This document shows, piece after piece, positions 16,086 to 25,788 of a stretch of DNA of 64,000 bases. The notes beneath the pieces are model-generated. The model had not been told where the DNA came from. It was given only the letters and a program-made list of their open reading frames with translations, and made no database searches. The translations under genes and the position numbers were made by a program. Source of the DNA: Leptodesmis sichuanensis A121 (GTDB taxonomy: Bacteria > Cyanobacteriota > Cyanobacteriia > Leptolyngbyales > Leptolyngbyaceae); assembly GCF_021379005.1 (NCBI RefSeq), contig NZ_CP075171.1, positions 1,240,001 through 1,304,000 on the forward strand. Reading direction: 5' to 3'. Numbering within the stretch: position 1 is the stretch's first letter; every line of letters begins with the position of its first letter.

Positions 16086-17296
16086 CACCGGCGACCTAGT
16101 GGAAATACAATTCTTTTCGCAGAGGCAGCAGGACTACCCTGAAGGCTGGAAAAGTCTTCAAACCAACCTTTTTGGCGGAAGAAACCAATCAGGGCAGTGG
16201 CAATGCCAAACATCGCCGCAAGACACACGGGATATCCCCAGTACCAGTTCAGTTCTGGCATATTGAAGGGCGATTTCTCCGGGTTGAAGTTCATGCCATA
16301 GACTCCGGCGATAAAGGTGAGGGGAATAAAGATAGAGGACATGACGGTTAGAAATTTCATGACTTCATTCATTTTATTACTAACGGAGGATAAATACACA
16401 TCCATCAAACTGGAAGCCAGCTCGCGGTAGGTTTCCACCATGTCCAGAACTTGCACGGTGTGATCATAACAATCTCGCAGGTAGATCCTGACTTCATCAC
16501 TAATCAGATGACTGCCATCTCGAATCAGCGAGTTGATGGCATCCCGCTGAGGCCAGATGGCTCGTCGCAGGGTTAGCAGTTCCCGTTTCAGATCATGGAT
16601 TTTCTGCAAGGTCTGGCGGGTTGGGCTGCCAACTACTTCGTCTTCCAGTTCTTCCAGTTGCTCCCCGTAGACCTCCAATACGGGAAAGAAACCATCAATG
16701 ATGGAGTCGATCAGAGCATAGGCGAGATAGTCGGGGCCATTTTTCCGAATTGCTCCTTTACTGGTACGGATCCGATCGCGGATCGGGCCAAAACAGTCAT
16801 ATCGGGGTTCTTCTTGCACGCTGAGCAAGTAATGTTTACCCAGGATAAAACTCACCTGCTCGCTTTCAAAACTTTTGTCATCATCCCGCAGTGTCACCAT
16901 TCGGGCAATGATCAACAACTGATCTTCGTGTTCTTCCACTTTGGGCCGCTGAGGCACATTCACCACATCTTCCAGCACCAGGGGATGTAAGGAGAAGACA
17001 TCACCCAGGCGTTGCAATATCTCTTCGCTCCCCAAGCCTTTCACATCCACCCAGGAGACAGATGTACTGTCTAGATAGGGAGCGATTTCTTCGGGAGTTT
17101 CTAATTCCCGGCGGGTCGCGTGAGTTTCGTTGTAATCGATCAGCACAATGACGGGAGGAGGGGCCTCAGGATCAATGTCGAGGGTGCCAGGAACATCCCC
17201 TGGATTGTCATAAAAATAATCCACGTAGGATTCATCCTCATCCAGTTCGCTGTTGACCACTGGCAAGCCAAAGGAGCGCGGGCGATTGTCCACCAT
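16085..17296 (-). CDS. corA: CorA-type magnesium/cobalt transporter
   Basis: The 403-residue protein has a long acidic cytoplasmic N-terminal domain and two C-terminal membrane segments. The CorA signature YGMNF directly follows the first (IFIPLTFIAGVYGMNF). VVGSPTRQTLQKIHDLKREL belongs to the long stalk helix. CorA forms pentameric channels for Mg2+ entry. It lies 31 bp downstream of the DUF3084 gene and overlaps the next unknown gene, so a three-gene operon is likely. Confidence 0.95.
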   Translation of the reverse strand: MVDNRPRSFGLPVVNSELDEDESYVDYFYDNPGDVPGTLDIDPEAPPPVIVLIDYNETHATRRELETPEEIAPYLDSTSVSWVDVKGLGSEEILQRLGDVFSLHPLVLEDVVNVPQRPKVEEHEDQLLIIARMVTLRDDDKSFESEQVSFILGKHYLLSVQEEPRYDCFGPIRDRIRTSKGAIRKNGPDYLAYALIDSIIDGFFPVLEVYGEQLEELEDEVVGSPTRQTLQKIHDLKRELLTLRRAIWPQRDAINSLIRDGSHLISDEVRIYLRDCYDHTVQVLDMVETYRELASSLMDVYLSSVSNKMNEVMKFLTVMSSIFIPLTFIAGVYGMNFNPEKSPFNMPELNWYWGYPVCLAAMFGIATALIGFFRQKGWFEDFSSLQGSPAASAKRIVFPLGRR

Positions 17297-17327
17297 ACGG
17301 TTTCACCTCAAAGTTGTCAGGTTTGAA

Positions 17328-18668
17328 TTAGTTCTGTGGTTGTGATCTGTCCTGTGATCGCAGTAAGACTTTGCCATTGTCAGCCGCCACAAATTCAACT
17401 TTCAAAGGGCCAGACGTAAAGGTCTTTTCTGCCGCCACAGCGCGGAGTTCAATCATCTGATTGTACTCTCGAATTTTCTCGATAAAAGCGATCAGATTCT
17501 GCACCCGGCCAATCTGTACCGTATCGGCCACAATCCCCAACCGTTGTGCCCGAAATCCCGCCGCGGCCAGTAAAAGATTAATCCGTTGCTGAATTTGGGC
17601 ATCGCTCATCGTAGCAGGATTCAGGGAGGTAGCAGCCACTACATCCCCAGGCTGGAACACAACCTGGTTAGGAATCGCTTCTGCAAACACTTGAATTGGA
17701 GCTTCCCCAATCAAGTAGTTGGCTGCCGCAGAAATCCGCACCAGATAATCCTGACCATTATCAATCTGCCTTACCAGTTGCTCGACTTCGGCTTTGGTAA
17801 TTTGAATGATTTGTTGCTGTTCCTGCGTGCCTGGTCGCGCCAGTTGGATGGCATTACGGTTCGCTTCCCGTAAGAGTTGATCAACTGCCACTTGAGACAT
17901 GGCTGGATCTACAATCCGCACGACGGCTGAAGCCAGTACCTGTCCCCGCTGAACGGCCACATTGCCCCGCCGCAGTCCTTCTGCTTCCCGTTCCAAGCGG
18001 GCAATTTCCTGTACCAGATAATCCTGCTGGGCTTCCAGGCTCTTCAGCCGTTCCTCTCGCTCCCGAATCACGGCATTTTTGGCTTTAATTTCTTCCTCCC
18101 CTTCCGCAATCACCCGCAGGCGTTCGGCCTTCAGTTGCTCAATATCCGAGCGAAACCGCAGCACCTGATCGGAGACAGTCGCCAGTTGTCGCTGGTTGCG
18201 CTCGAGTTCAGCCTGGGTTTGCAGACGGCTGGAGGTGGCCTTGTTACGTTCCGCGATCGCCCCCTGCAGGGATTGGTTCGTTTCCTGGAGTTGCTGCTCA
18301 GCCGTCTGTCGCTGAGACCGTGCCTTACTCAGTTCCGTTTCAATCTGCCGCTTCTGGTTGTTGACTGCATCCAATTGCTCTCTGGCCGTATCCAGATCAC
18401 CTCGTGTTTTTCTCAGTCGCCGTTGAATCGATTCCAGTTCAAAGATGCCCGTTCTCAAGGGGCCACTGAAGCCCAGCAGAATTCCCAGTGTAGAAGCAGC
18501 GACGACCGTTCCTGTCAGGATCGTTATCAGTGTTGCCGTTCTCCGAGGGCGCATATTAAACAAACTGAGGCGAGCTTTGCCCACCCTGGTGCCAATGCGA
18601 TCACCGATCGTGGCAATCACTCCACCTAGAACTAAAATCGCCAGAATTAGAATTAGCCCGCTGGACAT
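17328..18668 (-). CDS. DUF3084 domain protein (membrane-anchored coiled coil)
   Basis: This 446-residue protein starts with two hydrophobic segments (about 3-20 and 45-68, with MRPRRTATLITILTGTVVA between and into the second). A long coiled coil follows from about residue 75 to 225, rich in Gln, Arg and Glu. The C-terminal globular half contains the DUF3084 region, with AVVRIVDPAMSQVAVDQLL and GDVVAATSLNPATMSDAQIQ. The family is widespread in cyanobacteria and of unknown function. It is the first gene of the probable DUF3084-corA-unknown operon. Confidence 0.9.
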   Translation of the reverse strand: MSSGLILILAILVLGGVIATIGDRIGTRVGKARLSLFNMRPRRTATLITILTGTVVAASTLGILLGFSGPLRTGIFELESIQRRLRKTRGDLDTAREQLDAVNNQKRQIETELSKARSQRQTAEQQLQETNQSLQGAIAERNKATSSRLQTQAELERNQRQLATVSDQVLRFRSDIEQLKAERLRVIAEGEEEIKAKNAVIREREERLKSLEAQQDYLVQEIARLEREAEGLRRGNVAVQRGQVLASAVVRIVDPAMSQVAVDQLLREANRNAIQLARPGTQEQQQIIQITKAEVEQLVRQIDNGQDYLVRISAAANYLIGEAPIQVFAEAIPNQVVFQPGDVVAATSLNPATMSDAQIQQRINLLLAAAGFRAQRLGIVADTVQIGRVQNLIAFIEKIREYNQMIELRAVAAEKTFTSGPLKVEFVAADNGKVLLRSQDRSQPQN

Positions 18669-18789
18669 TTACGCTCCCAACACCTGCTGCACCTGACAAA
18701 ACATCCAGTCTGGGGCAGTGTATCTACAGCCTACCCTACTGTGAATTCAGTTGGTTTGAACATGAAACGGGGAGCGAAGATCAAGAACT

Positions 18790-18858
18790 AAAACCTTGTC
18801 CCAGGCTAGAACCGGAGTTTCTCTGAGCGGAAAACGACTGTTCTCTAGCTAGACCTGG
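18790..18858 (-). repeat. Dispersed ~65-bp intergenic repeat, copy B (reverse orientation)
   Basis: Read on the minus strand it has AGAGAACAGTCGTTTTCCGC, TCAGAGAAACTCCGGTTCT and GGGACAAGGTTTT, nearly identical to copy A. It starts 1 bp after the ntcA stop codon and may serve as a 3' hairpin of ntcA mRNA. Confidence 0.75.
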
Positions 18859-18859
18859 T

Positions 18860-19531
18860 TTAAGTAAACTGCTGGCTTAAGGTTACTGGATTATGGACTG
18901 TGATTTTCTTTTTATGGATGGAGATCATATTGTCCTGACGGAGATCACCCAGAAGGCGAGTAACGGTAACGCGGGTAGAGCCGATCGCTTCTGCGATCGC
19001 CTGGTGAGATAACTTAAGGTCGATCGTGATGCCTTCCTTACTGGGAACCCCAAAATCGCGGCACAGGATCAGCAAAAAGCTGACCAGGCGAGATCCCATA
19101 TCCCGGTGAGCCAGCGTTTCGATCATCATCTCGGTTTGTAAAATCCGGGACGACAACCCCTGCAACAGCAACATGGAAAGCTCCGGATTGTCTTTCAGCG
19201 ATTTTTCCACCTGCTCAATGGGAACGGACAGCAACTCGACGGGGGTAAACGCTACAGCGTGATAAAAGCGATCCGATCGATGCCCTGTAATCAGGGACAA
19301 CACCCCAAACACACTGTTTTCACGGAGCAAGGCTACAGTAATCTCTTCCCCAGCCTCATAAACCCGTGACAGTTTCACCGCTCCCTTCTGGAGGAAATAA
19401 ACCCGTTCCGCTGGATCGCCCGGAAAAAAGATTGTCTTTCCACGCTCAAAGGCTTCGACGACTGGCGGAAAAGCTCCACCTCCCATCTGACGGAATACCG
19501 ATGCCAATGGTCTATCTTGCGTCACAACCAT
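18860..19531 (-). CDS. ntcA: Global nitrogen regulator NtcA
   Basis: The 223-residue CRP-family protein matches NtcA closely: a cNMP-binding-like beta roll that binds 2-oxoglutarate in this family ([19 protein letters not shown]), a dimer helix, and a C-terminal helix-turn-helix ([20 protein letters not shown], about residues 174-193). NtcA activates nitrogen-assimilation genes at GTA-N8-TAC sites. One such site (19590-19603) lies 59 bp upstream of its own start, which fits the known autoregulation. Confidence 0.98.
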   Translation of the reverse strand: MVVTQDRPLASVFRQMGGGAFPPVVEAFERGKTIFFPGDPAERVYFLQKGAVKLSRVYEAGEEITVALLRENSVFGVLSLITGHRSDRFYHAVAFTPVELLSVPIEQVEKSLKDNPELSMLLLQGLSSRILQTEMMIETLAHRDMGSRLVSFLLILCRDFGVPSKEGITIDLKLSHQAIAEAIGSTRVTVTRLLGDLRQDNMISIHKKKITVHNPVTLSQQFT

Positions 19532-19923
19532 GATCCCCTACTCGGAGCGTCCTATTGCTCACAACTGTTGACTCGTTTAATAAAACTCTGTAGTTTAGAA
19601 TACTTAAACTTACTCCAGAACCGTTTTTTGTACTCCTTGTTACAGATTTGAGCGTTTTGGCTCTTTTTCAAACGGCTAAAGCCTTTAATATTCAAGGCTG
19701 AGGCGGATCAAACGCAATGTGAGCCGTAACCAGAGTAAAGCATTTGCCATCAAGGTCAGGCTGTTTGCGATCGCGCTGCCACCGGTTCAGGAGTAGCCCT
19801 ACTGCCTGAGAGAAGCTGAGTGCCTCAAGGTTAACAGTATATTAACCGAAAACGATTGGTTTGACCGTTGTGTCCCATCTTTGAGTATTCTCTTAATGGC
19901 TCCTAACTTAACACTAGGTATCT
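19532..19923. promoter_or_regulatory. Divergent ntcA/fabI intergenic region
   Basis: This 392-bp region separates the two divergent genes and must hold both promoters. Apart from the NtcA box I see an AT-rich TTAACAGTATATTAACC stretch near 19830-19847 upstream of fabI, and no open frame. Confidence 0.6.
19590..19603. promoter_or_regulatory. NtcA-binding box (GTA-N8-TAC)
   Basis: The sequence GTAGTTTAGAATAC is a perfect palindromic consensus site upstream of ntcA. I could not find a well-placed -10 hexamer with certainty. Confidence 0.8.
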
Positions 19924-20700
19924 ATGCTGGACTTGACAGGAAAAAATGCCCTCGTAACGGGGATCGCTAACAACCGCTCGATCGCTTGGGGGATCGCCCA
20001 GCAATTGCATAAGGCCGGAGCGAACATTGGGATTACCTACTTACCAGATGAAGAACGGCGGGTGAACAAAATTGCCGAACTGGTAGAACCCGTCCAACCC
20101 AGTCTATTCCTGCCTTGCAACGTGCAGGATGATGCTCAAATTCAAGACACCTTCGACACAATTCAGGACAAATGGGGCCGACTGGACATTTTGATCCATT
20201 GCCTCGCCTTTGCCAATAAAGAAGATTTAACAGGTAGTTTTTCAGACACCTCGCGCCAGGGATTTGCCACCGCGCTGGATGTCAGTACCTATTCCCTGGT
20301 GAAACTCTGCGGAGTCGCTAAGCCTTTAATGACGGAAGGTGGTAGCGTTGTCACCCTCACCTACTTGGGCGGTGTGCGTGTGATCCCCAACTACAACCTG
20401 ATGGGTATTGCCAAAGCTGGACTGGAAATGAGTGTGCGTTATCTGGCGGCTGACCTTGGCCCCCAAAATATCCGGGTGAACGGTATCTCCGCTGGCCCCA
20501 TTCGGACTCTCGCCTCTTCTGCCGTCGGTGGCATTCTCGATATGATTCGTCGCGTGGAAGAAGTGGCTCCCCTGCGCCGTACCGTCACTCAAACTGAAGT
20601 GGGCAATACCGCCGCCTTCCTCTGCAGCGATCTCTCCAGCGGCATCACTGGCCAGATTATTTACGTCGATGCTGGATACGAAATTTTAGGTATGGCCTGA
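19924..20700 (+). CDS. fabI: Enoyl-[acyl-carrier-protein] reductase (NADH)
   Basis: The 258-residue short-chain dehydrogenase-like protein has the FabI cofactor motif GIANNRSIAWGIA and the active-site Tyr/Lys pair in YNLMGIAKAGLE, plus RVNGISAGPIRTLA. It catalyses the last step of each fatty-acid elongation cycle. Length and layout are normal. It is transcribed divergently from ntcA. Confidence 0.97.
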   Translation: MLDLTGKNALVTGIANNRSIAWGIAQQLHKAGANIGITYLPDEERRVNKIAELVEPVQPSLFLPCNVQDDAQIQDTFDTIQDKWGRLDILIHCLAFANKEDLTGSFSDTSRQGFATALDVSTYSLVKLCGVAKPLMTEGGSVVTLTYLGGVRVIPNYNLMGIAKAGLEMSVRYLAADLGPQNIRVNGISAGPIRTLASSAVGGILDMIRRVEEVAPLRRTVTQTEVGNTAAFLCSDLSSGITGQIIYVDAGYEILGMA

Positions 20701-20757
20701 GTGCTATAGAAACTGGGTTTCTGGTAGTCGAGCTTGAAAACTTCGCCTTCTAGGTCA

Positions 20758-21966
20758 TCACAACAGATGAGACGCTAACCCGATCGCTCCTCCGGCCAGC
20801 ACTAGCCAGACGGAGCTAATTTTGAAACGAAATACGGCGATCGCACTCAAAATAGCCACAACCAGAGTTAATCCATCCACTAAGGCGGCTCGTCCCAGGG
20901 TATAGGTAACTCCGGCCATCAGTCCTAAAGAAGCTGCATTCAGGCCATCCAGAAAGCCGCTGGCCCAGGAAGATTGACGCAACCTGGGTACCCAGGGATT
21001 GACCACGCCCACCAGCACAAACGCCGGCAGAAAAATGCCGATCGTTCCGGCGATCGCTCCCCCATTTCCAGCCAGCAAATAGCCAATAAAGGTCGCCGTG
21101 GTGAAGACAGGCCCAGGAGTCATCTGGCCGATCGCCACGGCATCCAACAGTTGTTGAGAGGTGAGCCACTGGTTGCGTTCCACCAGTTCCTGTTGCAAAA
21201 AGGCCAGCAACACATAGCCACTGCCATAAAGCACACTCCCGATTTTGAGAAAGAACAGGAACACGCTCACCCAACTCACAACTGTCCCAGTAGCTGCCGT
21301 ACTTCCTGCTTGAGCCAGCATCCCGGAAACCGGCCATAGGATAGAGTGAAGGCTGGAGTGGCGGATCTGCCAATTTTTGACCAGCATGACAGCAAGCCCC
21401 AGCAACATCAAAGCCAGAATTTCATTTGTTCGAATGAAATAGGCGGCGATCGCGGCCACACCTGCCAGCAGCGTAGGCCCATCCTTGATCGCTTTCTTGC
21501 CCAAACTCCACACAGCTTGAACCACAATCACAATGATCACAGGCTTGATCCCATACAGCAGCCATCCTACTTGCGGCAGACTTTGATACTGCTGGTAAAG
21601 CCCAGCCAACCCCCAAACAAGCAGCATGGCAGGCAGAATAAAGCAGCTTCCGGCAATCACTAAGCCACGCCATCCCCCCCGTTCGTAGCCGATATGAATG
21701 GCCAGTTCCGTGGAATTTGGCCCTGGAATCAGTTGAGTAATGCCCAACAAATCCAACAACTTCTCCTGACTCATCCAGCGGCGGCGATCGACCACCTCCT
21801 GATGAATCATGGCAATGTGAGCGGGTGGGCCACCAAAGGCGATCGTTCCCAATCGCAAAAATAGAGTTGCCAGTTCTATGAGCCGCTGCCGCTGCTCTCG
21901 GTGAGACAACGTGGAGTAGGCAATGGGTTCTGACCCTTCCTGGGGGGTTCGGATATCCTCAGACAT
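20758..21966 (-). CDS. chrA: Chromate transporter, two-domain ChrA
   Basis: This 402-residue integral membrane protein has the two homologous halves of long-form ChrA. The first holds FGGPPAHIAMIHQEVVDRR and LIPGPNSTELAIHIGYERGG, and the second a variant with YGSGYVLLAFLQQELVER and GQMTPGPVFTTATFIGYLLA. About 10-12 membrane segments are expected. ChrA exports chromate, and many members probably move other oxyanions. It stands alone, divergent from ssrA. Confidence 0.95.
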   Translation of the reverse strand: MSEDIRTPQEGSEPIAYSTLSHREQRQRLIELATLFLRLGTIAFGGPPAHIAMIHQEVVDRRRWMSQEKLLDLLGITQLIPGPNSTELAIHIGYERGGWRGLVIAGSCFILPAMLLVWGLAGLYQQYQSLPQVGWLLYGIKPVIIVIVVQAVWSLGKKAIKDGPTLLAGVAAIAAYFIRTNEILALMLLGLAVMLVKNWQIRHSSLHSILWPVSGMLAQAGSTAATGTVVSWVSVFLFFLKIGSVLYGSGYVLLAFLQQELVERNQWLTSQQLLDAVAIGQMTPGPVFTTATFIGYLLAGNGGAIAGTIGIFLPAFVLVGVVNPWVPRLRQSSWASGFLDGLNAASLGLMAGVTYTLGRAALVDGLTLVVAILSAIAVFRFKISSVWLVLAGGAIGLASHLL

Positions 21967-22016
21967 GGGGTTCTCCTAGTCTTTTGTGTTTTGTGTAATA
22001 TGGAGATAGCCACCAC

Positions 22017-22399
22017 GGGGCTGTAACGGTTTCGACGTTTTGGCGAACGCTACATCGTGATGCAGGTCGAGAGCGAGCTACCTCTCGTAAATCAATGGCT
22101 CAAACAACGTACATGCGAACAACATCGTACCTTTTGCTCGTAAGCAAGCACTCGTTGCTGCCTAAACACCTCTAACGGTTCGAGCGTCCGTCATTTGACT
22201 CCGTTAAGGATGATGGACCAACCCCAACGGATGCGCTAGATCACCGCCTCTGGTCGGTATCTGGCTAAGACCTCACCAGAGCATCCCATCGTCCGGGATA
22301 AGGGACGATTCCTGCGCTGAGGGTTAGAGGCGCTAAACCTGTGAATGAACGGTGTACTAATACCCAAGGCGGACACGGGTTCGACTCCCGTCAGCTCCA
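22017..22399 (+). ncRNA. ssrA: Transfer-messenger RNA (tmRNA)
   Basis: GGGGCTG at the 5' end pairs with CAGCTCC at the 3' end, and the terminal A of an encoded CCA follows. The T-arm GGGTTCGACTCCCG is present. The 383-nt RNA carries an open tag frame. It rescues stalled ribosomes with SmpB. Confidence 0.97.
22115..22165 (+). other. tmRNA tag-peptide reading frame
   Basis: Resume codon GCG at 22115 is followed by codons giving ANNIVPFARKQALVAA and a TAA at 22163. The ending ALVAA is a typical proteolysis signal, and the ANNIVPFAR start is the usual cyanobacterial form. Confidence 0.93.
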
Positions 22400-22513
22400 T
22401 TGCTGATCCTCATTCATTAACCACGCCAACCACAGGGATGGAAGTTAAGAATGTTCTGAAAGCACGCTTTCCGGGCTGAATAGGTCAGTGGCAGTCGGCA
22501 GGCGGAATCATTT

Positions 22514-23596
22514 ATGGCGCAATCCAACCTGGTGAGGTTAGCAAAGCGAGGAGACACGATCGCGATCGCAACGCTGTTAAATCGAGCTTTTCACAAGCAC
22601 AAGGTGACCGTGCGGGTGCAATTGCAGGGTTCCTGTTTAAAGATTTTGCTGGAAGGAAGCCCCCTGCCAGAACAGAGTCAGGCGATCGCCCTGATTCATC
22701 AGGGAATGCAGCGATTACAACCAGAGCGGATTCATTCAATTCAGGTCTATGGGCGGCGACCAGGAGCGACCAGGCCCCTCTGGACAGAAGCACTACTCCT
22801 GGAAGGGCCAGACTCCCCTGCCGACCGTGAACCCGAATTGTCCCTGCAACCCAGGGCGATCGAGGCAAAAGGCATGGGCGCTCTGTTGACAGGCTGCGTG
22901 CTGGCGCTGATTCTATTTGCTCTGGGGCCGCTGAGAGTACTCTTTCACGGATTTTTGATCCTGGTACATGAAATAGGTCATGCCGTGACTCATTGGCTGT
23001 TTGGTCGTCCGGCCATTCCCAGTGTGAATATTCTCTTTGGTGGAGGGATTACCCTGGTGTTCGGTCAATCGCTGTGGCTGATTGTCCTGATTTACCTGGG
23101 AATTGCCTTTCTAATTTACCTGTGCCGCTCCTACCCACGATTGCAGGGAATCCTGGTATTGCTCACCCTGGTTTATACGGTCTGTCTGCTCACACGCACT
23201 AACACCATGCTGTCTACCTTGATGGGCCATGGCATGGAATTGGTGGCGATCGCAGTCTGCCTTTACTGCTCTACCAGTGGCTACTTCTGTCGCATTCCTG
23301 GCGATCGGGCTATCTATGCCATGCTGGGCTGCTTCACCCTGTTCAGTGATGTGCAGTTTTCCTGGCAACTCAGCCACGATGCCGACTTTCGAGCCTGGTA
23401 TGAGGGCGGCATTGGCGGCATGATTGATAACGATTTTGTCATTCTCGCTAATGAATACTTTGGGGTGGATCTATCAGCGATCGCCAATGTGTTTCTGATA
23501 GGTTGCTTACTGGCTCCCACGATCGCCTTCCTGGCCTTCCGCTATGAAGCCTGGTGGATACGGGGAATCAGCCAATTATTGAAAAAGCAGGGTTAA
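22514..23596 (+). CDS. Integral membrane protein with HEIGH metalloprotease-like motif
   Basis: This 360-residue protein has a soluble N-terminal part of about 115 residues, then 6-7 membrane segments. The first segment is followed by LVHEIGHAVTHWLFG, with His152, Glu153 and His156 forming an HExxH zinc motif. GMELVAIAVCL lies in a later segment. The pattern suggests a membrane metalloprotease of the M50 kind or a relative, but the family is not certain and the second conserved M50 Asp motif is not clear to me. It sits 114 bp after ssrA on the same strand. Confidence 0.75.
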   Translation: MAQSNLVRLAKRGDTIAIATLLNRAFHKHKVTVRVQLQGSCLKILLEGSPLPEQSQAIALIHQGMQRLQPERIHSIQVYGRRPGATRPLWTEALLLEGPDSPADREPELSLQPRAIEAKGMGALLTGCVLALILFALGPLRVLFHGFLILVHEIGHAVTHWLFGRPAIPSVNILFGGGITLVFGQSLWLIVLIYLGIAFLIYLCRSYPRLQGILVLLTLVYTVCLLTRTNTMLSTLMGHGMELVAIAVCLYCSTSGYFCRIPGDRAIYAMLGCFTLFSDVQFSWQLSHDADFRAWYEGGIGGMIDNDFVILANEYFGVDLSAIANVFLIGCLLAPTIAFLAFRYEAWWIRGISQLLKKQG

Positions 23597-23618
23597 CTTC
23601 CCACCCCAATCTGCGGCC

Positions 23619-24623
23619 TTAAAGCTGCACAACCACTTTTCCACAATTTCGGCCCTGCAACAGGTAATTGACGGCTGAGGGAATGGCCTCCAGTCCTCGA
23701 AACTCTGTTGGATCTACAGCAACTTTGAGATTTCCGCTGTAAAACAGTTCCAGCAGCCGATCGCAGGCACTGGCAAAATGTTCCCGATAGTGGGGCATGA
23801 GAAATCCCCGTACTGAGGCAGCTTTCCAGAAGAGTTTTTGATAAATCCGGGGTTGGGTCACTATTTCAAAGGAACTGGTGTACTCAGAAATGAACCCCAC
23901 GATCACCAGTCGTCCCCGAACTGCCAAATGCTCCACACAGGTATCAAACACTTGTCTACCCACACAATCAAACACCAGATCAACACCGTTGGGATACTCT
24001 TGCTGTAACACTTCACCCAGATTTTCCTCGCGATAACGAATCACCCGATCGCATCCCAAAGCCTTCAACAATGTGGCCTTTGCCTCCGACCCACAGGTGC
24101 CAATGACATGATTTCCAGCGCGTTTAGCCAGTTGTACGGCAATATGGCCTGTTCCTCCTGCCGCTGCTGTCACCAGGACTGTTTCACCACTCGTCATTTC
24201 GCCCACCTGTTCCAGGGCAACCAGAGCTGAAACCCCGGTTGGCAATAGAGTGAGTACTTGCGGTGTCGCAGCTCGCACTTTAATCGCTTGTTCCACCAGA
24301 ACAGTCTGATATTCCCGGTAGCCGCCTCCCCGGTGAATTGTGGCAACCGCATCCCCAACCTGAACGGTAGACACCGCCTGCCCAACCGCAACGACTTCTC
24401 CCACGGCTTCCACTCCCAGATCAAATGGAGGATTCAGGTTGACATAGGGAATTGCGCCTCGACAGACGAGCGTATCAAAGCCGCCATTTACCCCTGCAAA
24501 CCGATTGCGAATCAACAACTCATGGGGTGACAGAACGGGAATTGGACACTCCGCGATCGCAATCGCCGATTGAAAATCCTGGCTTAACTTCCTGGCAACC
24601 AGCTTCCGGTAAGTGGTCATCAT
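23619..24623 (-). CDS. Zinc-type alcohol dehydrogenase / quinone oxidoreductase-like protein
   Basis: This 334-residue medium-chain dehydrogenase has FAGVNGGFDTLVCRGAIPY near the start, LGVEAVGEVVAVG, the Rossmann stretch TAAAGGTGHIAVQLAKRAG, and VRGFLMPHYREHF. It lacks the structural-zinc cysteine cluster, so it belongs to the zinc-free quinone reductase / prostaglandin reductase-3-like branch. It should reduce activated double bonds or quinones with NADPH. It ends the probable ruvC operon, 12 bp downstream of ruvC. Confidence 0.9.
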   Translation of the reverse strand: MMTTYRKLVARKLSQDFQSAIAIAECPIPVLSPHELLIRNRFAGVNGGFDTLVCRGAIPYVNLNPPFDLGVEAVGEVVAVGQAVSTVQVGDAVATIHRGGGYREYQTVLVEQAIKVRAATPQVLTLLPTGVSALVALEQVGEMTSGETVLVTAAAGGTGHIAVQLAKRAGNHVIGTCGSEAKATLLKALGCDRVIRYREENLGEVLQQEYPNGVDLVFDCVGRQVFDTCVEHLAVRGRLVIVGFISEYTSSFEIVTQPRIYQKLFWKAASVRGFLMPHYREHFASACDRLLELFYSGNLKVAVDPTEFRGLEAIPSAVNYLLQGRNCGKVVVQL

Positions 24624-24635
24624 AGAGTCCTCACT

Positions 24636-25133
24636 TCAGGCGACGTTAGCCCGTGCGCCACATTGAGCGGCATAGGCGATCGCCAGTCCATCTGCACTGT
24701 CATCTGGCGAAGGCGGTTCTGGTAAGCCAAAGATCTGCATGACCGCCTGTTTCATCTCAAATTTGCTGGCTCCATACTGAGCGACCGCTGCCTTCACTTG
24801 AGACTGATGCAGAAAGATCGGCTCTCTTAACCCACAGTCACCGAGAGCCAGTTCAATCACTCCCATTGCCCGCAATACTTTATTCGCATTGGTATTTTCT
24901 CGCCCAAAAAACGGCATCTCCAGAGCGGCCACTTGAGGCGTAAACAGTTTGCATAAATCCTGGATATCAGCCCGAATTTGAGCTAGACGTTCATACATTG
25001 GCGCATTGGCAACGGTGGTGATCACACCATATTCCAGTGCTCGATCGCCCTGAATGATGCCAAAGCCAATGCTGGCGATCGCTGGATCAATCCCCAAAAT
25101 GATGCAACTGTTTAAATCCTCGAAAAGATTCAT
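24636..25133 (-). CDS. ruvC: Crossover junction endodeoxyribonuclease RuvC
   Basis: This 165-residue protein has the RuvC acids in order: the Asp of ILGIDPAIASIGFG, the Glu of ALEMPFFG, and Asp residues in SPDDSADGLAIAYA. It cleaves Holliday junctions resolved after RuvAB branch migration. Length is normal. It is the first gene before the quinone-oxidoreductase gene (12-bp gap), and a 655-bp noncoding stretch lies upstream. Confidence 0.94.
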   Translation of the reverse strand: MNLFEDLNSCIILGIDPAIASIGFGIIQGDRALEYGVITTVANAPMYERLAQIRADIQDLCKLFTPQVAALEMPFFGRENTNANKVLRAMGVIELALGDCGLREPIFLHQSQVKAAVAQYGASKFEMKQAVMQIFGLPEPPSPDDSADGLAIAYAAQCGARANVA

Positions 25134-25788
25134 GGAGCTTCTGTGAAATAAACCTTTCTGGCAATCTGGTTATAGAGCAATGGTACTACTGGTTCCAGAG
25201 ATTGTCTGATAAGATTTCGTGATATTAAAGGTTAAGGCTGGACAGCCATAAAACTGGTCTAACCTATCCTGGACTCGCAAAACTCTCCGATGTAATCTTT
25301 TCAGAAGTTTCTTGTAGCACGTCTAATAGCTGAAATAAGTTGGCTACAAGTTTCCTAAGATAGGTGCTGAAACCATGACTTGTAATAGCTGAAGTGCTTT
25401 GCTTCTGGCTATATCAGTCAAACCAAATCAATCAGAAAAAAGAAGAGCATTGAGCGCTTAAATTCAAAAAACCAATCACGTTAACCTTGCTCTTCGGGGA
25501 TCTACCAATTCTGTCGCATTACCATAACCAGGTGCATTGAGAAAACTGAGTTTCCCCTTAAGCGAAACTACGGTTTTGCAGACAATTGGTTGTAAAAACA
25601 CGTTGAAATGCAATGCGTGTGCAACAGGAATGCAACACAGGTAAAGCAAGATGATGATTAACCATTTTGAACATCATCGACTTTGACATCAGTAAAGCTA
25701 CCAAGTCGTTGCAATCAAAGCATCAAAGGGCATTCTGGATCTGAACTGTAGAGCAATTAACTAGAGCAGATTAGCAAAGGTATTAGTC
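25134..25788. other. 655-bp stretch without a recognised gene
   Basis: I see no convincing frame and no known RNA. It contains a partial copy of the dispersed repeat (GAAACTACGGTTTTGCAGACA, 25563-25584) and loosely repeated TAATAGCTGAA motifs near 25323 and 25385. It must include the ruvC promoter and the promoter of the small gene at 25789. A small RNA is possible but unsupported. Confidence 0.6.

Noticed and set aside
22360-22399. tRNA-like end as a separate tRNA gene
   Set aside because: It is the 3' half of the tmRNA acceptor domain and pairs with the 5' end at 22017.
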